Source: CAVQKZ01 sp963837325 (GTDB taxonomy: Bacteria > Actinomycetota > Actinomycetes > Mycobacteriales > Jatrophihabitantaceae). Taken from it: DNA of 64,000 nucleotides. Below are positions 60,663-64,000 of this stretch, in pieces. The translations under genes were made by a program, and so were the position numbers. Position 1 is the first letter of the stretch, and each line of letters opens with the position of its first letter. The notes beneath the pieces were generated by a model that saw only the letters and a program-made list of their open reading frames with translations, was not told where the DNA came from and did not search any database. The DNA is taken from contig CAWIMV010000001.1 of assembly GCA_963837325.1 (NCBI GenBank), forward strand, positions 2,604,001 through 2,668,000. The letters run 5' to 3'.

Positions 60663-61070
60663 TCACCAGACATAGGCGAGGACTTCCCCGCCTACTCCGC
60701 GCTTGGCCGCCTGCTTGTCGGTCAGCAGGCCGGTCGACGTGGAAATGATCGCGGTGCCCAGCCCGCCGAGCACGCGGGGCAGCCCGGTCGACTTGGCGTA
60801 CACCCGCAGGCCCGGCTTGCTGACCCGGCGCACCCCGGCGATGCTGCGCTCGCGGTTGGGCCCGTACTTGAGGTCGACGGTGAGCACCCGGCCGGGCTGA
60901 CCCTCGGGGGCGTCGGCCACCGAGAAGCCGGCGATGTAGCCCTGTTGCTTCAGGATCTCGGCGATGTGTCCCTTGAGCTTGGAGTGGGGCATCACAACGG
61001 TGTCGTGGTACGCCGAGTTGGCGTTGCGCAGACGGGTGAGCATGTCTGCGATCGGGTCGGTCATGGTCAT
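60663..61070 (-). CDS. rpsH: 30S ribosomal protein S8
   Basis: A 135-residue S8: MTMTDPIADMLTRLRNAN at the start, YGPNRERSIAGVRRVSKPG and GVGGEVLAYVW at the end. ATG at 61070 keeps the MTMTDPIAD start seen in mycobacteria; the next ATG at 61064 is possible. Confidence 0.97.
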   Translation of the reverse strand: MTMTDPIADMLTRLRNANSAYHDTVVMPHSKLKGHIAEILKQQGYIAGFSVADAPEGQPGRVLTVDLKYGPNRERSIAGVRRVSKPGLRVYAKSTGLPRVLGGLGTAIISTSTGLLTDKQAAKRGVGGEVLAYVW

Positions 61071-61142
61071 GAGCGGACCTCAGTCATTGCGCTACTTCTT
61101 TCTCGCGACGGTTCCCTTGCGGGCCTGCCGCGAAGTTGGGTG

Positions 61143-61328
61143 TTACCAGGAAGACTTGGTGACGCCGGGCAGTTCGCCGGCGTGGGCCATCTCGCGCAGG
61201 CAGATCCGGCACAGGCGGAACTTCTTGTAGACCGCCTGCGACCGGCCGCACCGCTGGCAGCGGGTGTAGCCGCGCACCTTGAACTTGGGCTTGGCCGCCG
61301 CCTTGTTGACGAGCGCTGTCTTTGCCAT
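61143..61328 (-). CDS. rpsN: 30S ribosomal protein S14 type Z
   Basis: A 61-residue zinc S14 with two cysteine pairs (CQRC and CRIC) and the end ELPGVTKSSW. This is the zinc-containing C-plus form rather than the longer stress paralogue. The ATG at 61328 is 4 bp after the rplE stop. Confidence 0.97.
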   Translation of the reverse strand: MAKTALVNKAAAKPKFKVRGYTRCQRCGRSQAVYKKFRLCRICLREMAHAGELPGVTKSSW

Positions 61329-61332
61329 CTGG

Positions 61333-61908
61333 TCAGCTTCTCTCTGTGTCGCGGAACGGGAAGCCGAGCGCCCGGAGCAGCACGCGTCCCTCATCGTCGG
61401 TCGTGGCGGACGTCACGACGGTGATGTCCATGCCACGGGGCCGGTCAATCGAGTCGGGGTCGATCTCGTGGAACACCGACTGCTCGGTCAGGCCGAACGT
61501 GTAGTTGCCGTTGCCGTCGAACTGGCGGTCCGACAGCCCACGGAAGTCGCGGATCCGCGGGAGCGCGAGCGACAGCAGCCGGTCGAGGAACTCCCACATC
61601 CGGTCGCCGCGCAGCGTGACCTTCGCCCCGATCGGCATGCCCTCGCGCAGCTTGAACTGGGCGATGGACTTGCGGGCCTTCTGCACCAGCGGCTTCTGAC
61701 CGGTGATCAGCGTCAGGTCGCGCACCGCGCCGTCCATGAGCTTGCTGTCCTTGGCCGCCTGGCCGACACCCATGTTGACGACGATCTTGACCAGATCCGG
61801 CACCTGCATCGGGTTGCTGTACGCGTCGTTCTTACGCAGCTCCGGCACGATCTCGTTGCGGTAGCGCGCCTTGAGACGCGGCACCGAAACTTCAGTCGTC
61901 GAAGTCAT
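61333..61908 (-). CDS. rplE: 50S ribosomal protein L5
   Basis: A 191-residue 5S-rRNA binding protein. PDLVKIVVNMGVGQAAKD, GAKVTLRGDRMWEFLDRLLSLALPRIRDFRG-like sequence and a PRGMDITVVT end are typical. Repeat copy C lies in its 5' gap. Confidence 0.97.
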   Translation of the reverse strand: MTSTTEVSVPRLKARYRNEIVPELRKNDAYSNPMQVPDLVKIVVNMGVGQAAKDSKLMDGAVRDLTLITGQKPLVQKARKSIAQFKLREGMPIGAKVTLRGDRMWEFLDRLLSLALPRIRDFRGLSDRQFDGNGNYTFGLTEQSVFHEIDPDSIDRPRGMDITVVTSATTDDEGRVLLRALGFPFRDTERS

Positions 61909-61922
61909 ACTGTGCTCCCTTG

Positions 61923-61995
61923 CTCTTCGCGCAAGCGCTCATCGCTGCCGTACGTTCCGCTCCTCGGGCCCTGGGGGCCCTGCGATGCTCACTCA
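61923..61995 (-). repeat. Intergenic repeat copy C (rplX-rplE)
   Basis: A 73-bp element with the same order as copies B and D. On the transcribed strand its first three bases, TGA, are the rplX stop codon, followed by GTGAGCATCGCAG. The closing module reads GATGAGCGCTTGCGCGAAG, one base different from copies B and D. The middle is more divergent. Confidence 0.8.
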
Positions 61996-62313
61996 CGGCA
62001 AGTCCTTGCCGGAACGCCGCGACATGCGCACGTTCTTTCCACTCTCGTCGTCGTGCCGGTAGCCGACGCGAGTCGCCTTGCCCTCGCCGTCGATCACCAT
62101 GACGTTGCTGGCGCTGATCGCGGCTTCGATGTGCTCGATGCCGCCGGCCTTGGCGCCGCGCGCACTGGTGGTCACGCGGGTGTGCTTCTTGACCCGGTTG
62201 ACGCCTTCGACGACGACCTTGTTGGTGACCGGGTCCGCCGCGATGACCTTGCCCTTGACGCCGCGGTCCTTGCCGGCGATGACGACGACTTCGTCGCCTC
62301 TCTTGATCTTCAT
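61993..62313 (-). CDS. rplX: 50S ribosomal protein L24
   Basis: A 106-residue L24 with the KOW motif (KRGDEVVVIAGKDRGVKGKV). Its stop codon is the first three bases of repeat copy C. It is 3 bp from the rplN stop. Confidence 0.97.
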   Translation of the reverse strand: MKIKRGDEVVVIAGKDRGVKGKVIAADPVTNKVVVEGVNRVKKHTRVTTSARGAKAGGIEHIEAAISASNVMVIDGEGKATRVGYRHDDESGKNVRMSRRSGKDLP

Positions 62314-62316
62314 GGC

Positions 62317-62685
62317 TTACAGCACCTCGGGTGCGAGAGAAATGATCTTCATGAACCGCTTGTCCCGCAGCTCACGGCCGACCGGGCCGAAGATGCGGGT
62401 ACCGCGGGGCTCGCCGTCGGCCCGGATGAGCACGGCCGCGTTCTCGTCGAAGCGGATGTAGCTCCCGTCGGGCCGGCGACGCTCCTTGACCGTGCGGACG
62501 ATGACCGCCTTGACGACATCGCCCTTCTTCACGCCCGCGCCGGGCAGCGCGTCCTTGACGGTCGCCACGATGATGTCGCCGATGCCGGCGTAACGACGAC
62601 CCGAGCCGCCCATCACCCGGATGCACAAGATCTCCTTGGCACCGGTGTTGTCGGCGACGCGCAGTCGCGACTCCTGCTGAATCAC
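62317..62685 (-). CDS. rplN: 50S ribosomal protein L14
   Basis: A 122-residue L14 starting VIQQESRLRVADNTGAKE and ending RFMKIISLAPEVL. GTG at 62685 follows GGGAG by 6 nt. It packs against L19 and L3 at the intersubunit bridge. Confidence 0.97.
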   Translation of the reverse strand: MIQQESRLRVADNTGAKEILCIRVMGGSGRRYAGIGDIIVATVKDALPGAGVKKGDVVKAVIVRTVKERRRPDGSYIRFDENAAVLIRADGEPRGTRIFGPVGRELRDKRFMKIISLAPEVL

Positions 62686-62707
62686 TGGTAGCTCCCGTAT
62701 CCCGGTA

Positions 62708-62998
62708 TTACTTGGCCCGCTCGAGGACCTCGACCACACGCCAGCGCTTCGTCGCTGACGTCGGCCGGGTCTCCATGATGAGCACTCGGTCGCCGACGCC
62801 GACCTGGTTGGTCTCGTCGTGCGCCTTGAGCTTGTTCGTGCGCCGCAGCACCTTGCCGTAGAGCGCGTGCTTGACGCGGTCCTCGACGGCAACCACGACG
62901 GTCTTGTCCATCTTGTCGCTGACCACGAGACCCTCACGGGTCTTGCGGAACGACGCCCGGACGGCGTCAGTGCCGCCGGTACTCGTTACGTCGGTCAT
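62708..62998 (-). CDS. rpsQ: 30S ribosomal protein S17
   Basis: A 96-residue S17 with an N-terminal extension; GLVVSDKMDKTVVVAVEDRVKH and DRVLIMETRP are characteristic. The 5' gap holds repeat copy D. Confidence 0.97.
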   Translation of the reverse strand: MTDVTSTGGTDAVRASFRKTREGLVVSDKMDKTVVVAVEDRVKHALYGKVLRRTNKLKAHDETNQVGVGDRVLIMETRPTSATKRWRVVEVLERAK

Positions 62999-63013
62999 GA
63001 CGCTGTACCTCTA

Positions 63014-63087
63014 CTCTTCGCGCGAGCGCTCATCGGGCCATTCGCTCCGCTCCTCGCTCGCTGGGGCTCGCTGCGATGCTCACTCAT
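63014..63087 (-). repeat. Intergenic repeat copy D (rpmC-rpsQ)
   Basis: A 74-bp element, transcribed strand: TGAGTGAGCATCGCAG (its TGA is the rpmC stop), then GAGCGAGGAGCGGAG, then GATGAGCGCTCGCGCGAAG. It contains CGCTCGCTGGGGCTCG on the plus strand (63055-63070), nearly identical to a module in copy A. Confidence 0.8.
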
Positions 63088-63311
63088 GTAACTGCCTCCG
63101 TCGGAGCGACCGACAGCCCGAGCTCACGCTCGCGCAGGATCGTGTAGATCCGCGCGATGTCGTGACGCACGGTGCGCAGTCGCCGGTTGTTGTCCATCTG
63201 GCCGGTAGCCATCTGGAAGCGCAGGTTGAACAGCTCTTCCTTGGCCTCACGCAGCCGGGTCGCGAGCTCGTCGTCGTGCAGCTCACGCATCTCAGCGGTC
63301 GTCGTACTCAT
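63084..63311 (-). CDS. rpmC: 50S ribosomal protein L29
   Basis: A 75-residue L29 with the ELHDDELATRLREAKEELFNLRF helix and VRHDIARIYTILRERE. Its ATG overlaps the rplP stop by one base, and its stop codon lies in repeat copy D. Confidence 0.96.
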   Translation of the reverse strand: MSTTTAEMRELHDDELATRLREAKEELFNLRFQMATGQMDNNRRLRTVRHDIARIYTILRERELGLSVAPTEAVT

Positions 63312-63730
63312 CAGATCTCACCTGCTTCGCGCTGGATGATGCGGCACTTCATCGGCAGCTTGTGGATGGCCCGGGTCAGCGCCTGACGGGCCACCGTCTC
63401 GTTGGGGAACGAGAGCTCGAAGACCACCCGGCCCGGCTTGACGCTCGCGATCCACCATTCCGGCGAGCCCTTGCCCGAACCCATGCGGGTTTCAGCCGGC
63501 TTCTTGGTGATCGGACGGTCGGGGTAGATGTTGATCCAGACCTTGCCGCCACGGCGGATGTGCCGGTTGATCGCGATACGCGCCGACTCGATCTGCCGGT
63601 TCGTGACGTAAGCACCCTCGAGCGCCTGGATGCCGTACTCGCCGAACACCACTCGGGTGCCGCCGGACGCCTTGCCCGACCTACTCGGGTGGTGCTGCTT
63701 GCGGTGTTTGACCCGCCTGGGGATGAGCAT
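63311..63730 (-). CDS. rplP: 50S ribosomal protein L16
   Basis: A 139-residue L16 (MLIPRRVKHRKQHHPSRSG, then KVWINIYPDRPITKKPAETRMGSGKG-type sequence). It is at the A-site side of the peptidyl transferase centre. Three bp separate it from the upstream stop. Confidence 0.97.
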   Translation of the reverse strand: MLIPRRVKHRKQHHPSRSGKASGGTRVVFGEYGIQALEGAYVTNRQIESARIAINRHIRRGGKVWINIYPDRPITKKPAETRMGSGKGSPEWWIASVKPGRVVFELSFPNETVARQALTRAIHKLPMKCRIIQREAGEI

Positions 63731-63733
63731 GAC

Positions 63734-64000
63734 TCAGCTCTCCGTGCTCTCAGTAATGGCGTCCTCGGTCGTGGTGACCGCGGGCGGCGCGTCGGTGGCG
63801 ATCTCGGCTGCCGCCTCGGTCTCGGTGGTGATCGGCGAGGTCTGAAGTTCCTCGGCCGCTTCAGTCGCATCAGCCCGCTGGGCCGCGGCCTCGATCACGG
63901 CCGACTCGGCAGCCTCGGACACCGGCGCCTCGACTGGGGCCTCGGGCACCGGGGCCTCGGCCACCGGAGCCTCGGCCACGGGCGCCTCACCCGATGCGGC
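63734..64000 (-). CDS. rpsC: 30S ribosomal protein S3, C-terminal tail only
   Basis: The last 88 codons of a gene that continues past the window. All visible residues are a low-complexity Ala/Pro/Glu/Val tail, including pseudo-repeats such as EAPVAEAPV, ending TEDAITESTES. Position immediately upstream of rplP in an S10-type operon makes rpsC the likely identity; the S3 fold itself is not in the window. Actinobacterial S3 proteins often have such tails. Confidence 0.75.
   Translation of the reverse strand, partial: AASGEAPVAEAPVAEAPVPEAPVEAPVSEAAESAVIEAAAQRADATEAAEELQTSPITTETEAAAEIATDAPPAVTTTEDAITESTES

Noticed and set aside
1..64000. CRISPR arrays, tRNA genes, rRNA genes and insertion sequences
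   Set aside because: None was recognised by reading; no regular spaced direct repeats, cloverleaf-like runs or transposase motifs were found.

Overview
The window is a gene-dense stretch of a high-GC actinobacterial chromosome. Pointers to Actinomycetia are: coenzyme F420 genes (fbiC, an Fgd1-type F420 enzyme), a WhiB3/WhiD-type regulator next to a His-tailed GroEL1, a GuaB3 paralogue beside GuaB, a DUF5319-like gene and many GTG starts. Gene order follows the known M. tuberculosis order guaA - guaB3 - guaB2 - whiB3 - groEL1/groES - tsaD/rimI/tsaB/tsaE/alr - nnr - glmS - glmM - rpsI/rplM - truA - rplQ, but here the spc-type ribosomal operon continues directly to rpsC. The genus cannot be fixed from the sequence. 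No rRNA, tRNA, CRISPR array, prophage or insertion sequence was recognised.

Layout. 1-11.4 kb: purine and F420 block (guaA partial, fbiC, fgd1-like gene, guaB3, guaB) mixed with small accessory genes (DUF1697, SDR, corA, hydrolase, YjbR). 11.4-15.7 kb: ABC transporter pair, DUF5319-like protein, whiB. 15.8-18.0 kb: groES-groL1 under a CIRCE-overlapped promoter. 18.0-19.9 kb: ECF sigma factor translationally coupled to a membrane-anchored Asp-box protein. 20-27.2 kb: alr-tsaE-tsaB-rimI-tsaD plus a small protein and a 988-residue hydrolase/AMP-ligase fusion. 27-34.9 kb: secreted lipase, LtrA, frameshifted nnr, acpS, ferredoxin reductase, glmS, membrane protein. 35-37.8 kb: poorly conserved patch with a broken DUF222/HNH gene. 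37.8-50.3 kb: MBL hydrolase, glmM-rpsI-rplM, sortase, ABC-F, VWA protein, FAD oxidase, YhhN, TrmO, RBBP9 hydrolase, and a sterol-desaturase/TetR divergent pair. 50.3-64 kb: ribosomal super-operon on the minus strand from rpsC to truA.

Functional links. GuaA and GuaB complete GMP synthesis. FbiC makes the FO chromophore of F420, which the adjacent Fgd1-like enzyme would reduce. TsaB/TsaD/TsaE make tRNA t6A, and a TrmO-like enzyme about 20 kb away would methylate it. GlmS and GlmM supply amino sugars and Alr supplies D-alanine for cell wall.

The most unusual signals are non-coding. (1) A ~73-bp repeat sits in three junctions of the ribosomal operon, and in two of them it supplies the stop codon of the upstream gene; a rearranged relative lies between guaB3 and fgd1. 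(2) Three long intergenic palindromes occur beside sortase, truA and infA. (3) Eighteen genes have a -10-like hexamer ending 6-8 nt before the start codon, as expected of leaderless mRNAs. (4) A TTACCG array with exact 15-bp period precedes the TetR gene. Protein-level oddities are a sortase without its arginine, an Asp-box/sigma pair, a fusion enzyme with an eroded adenylation site, and two frameshifted genes.
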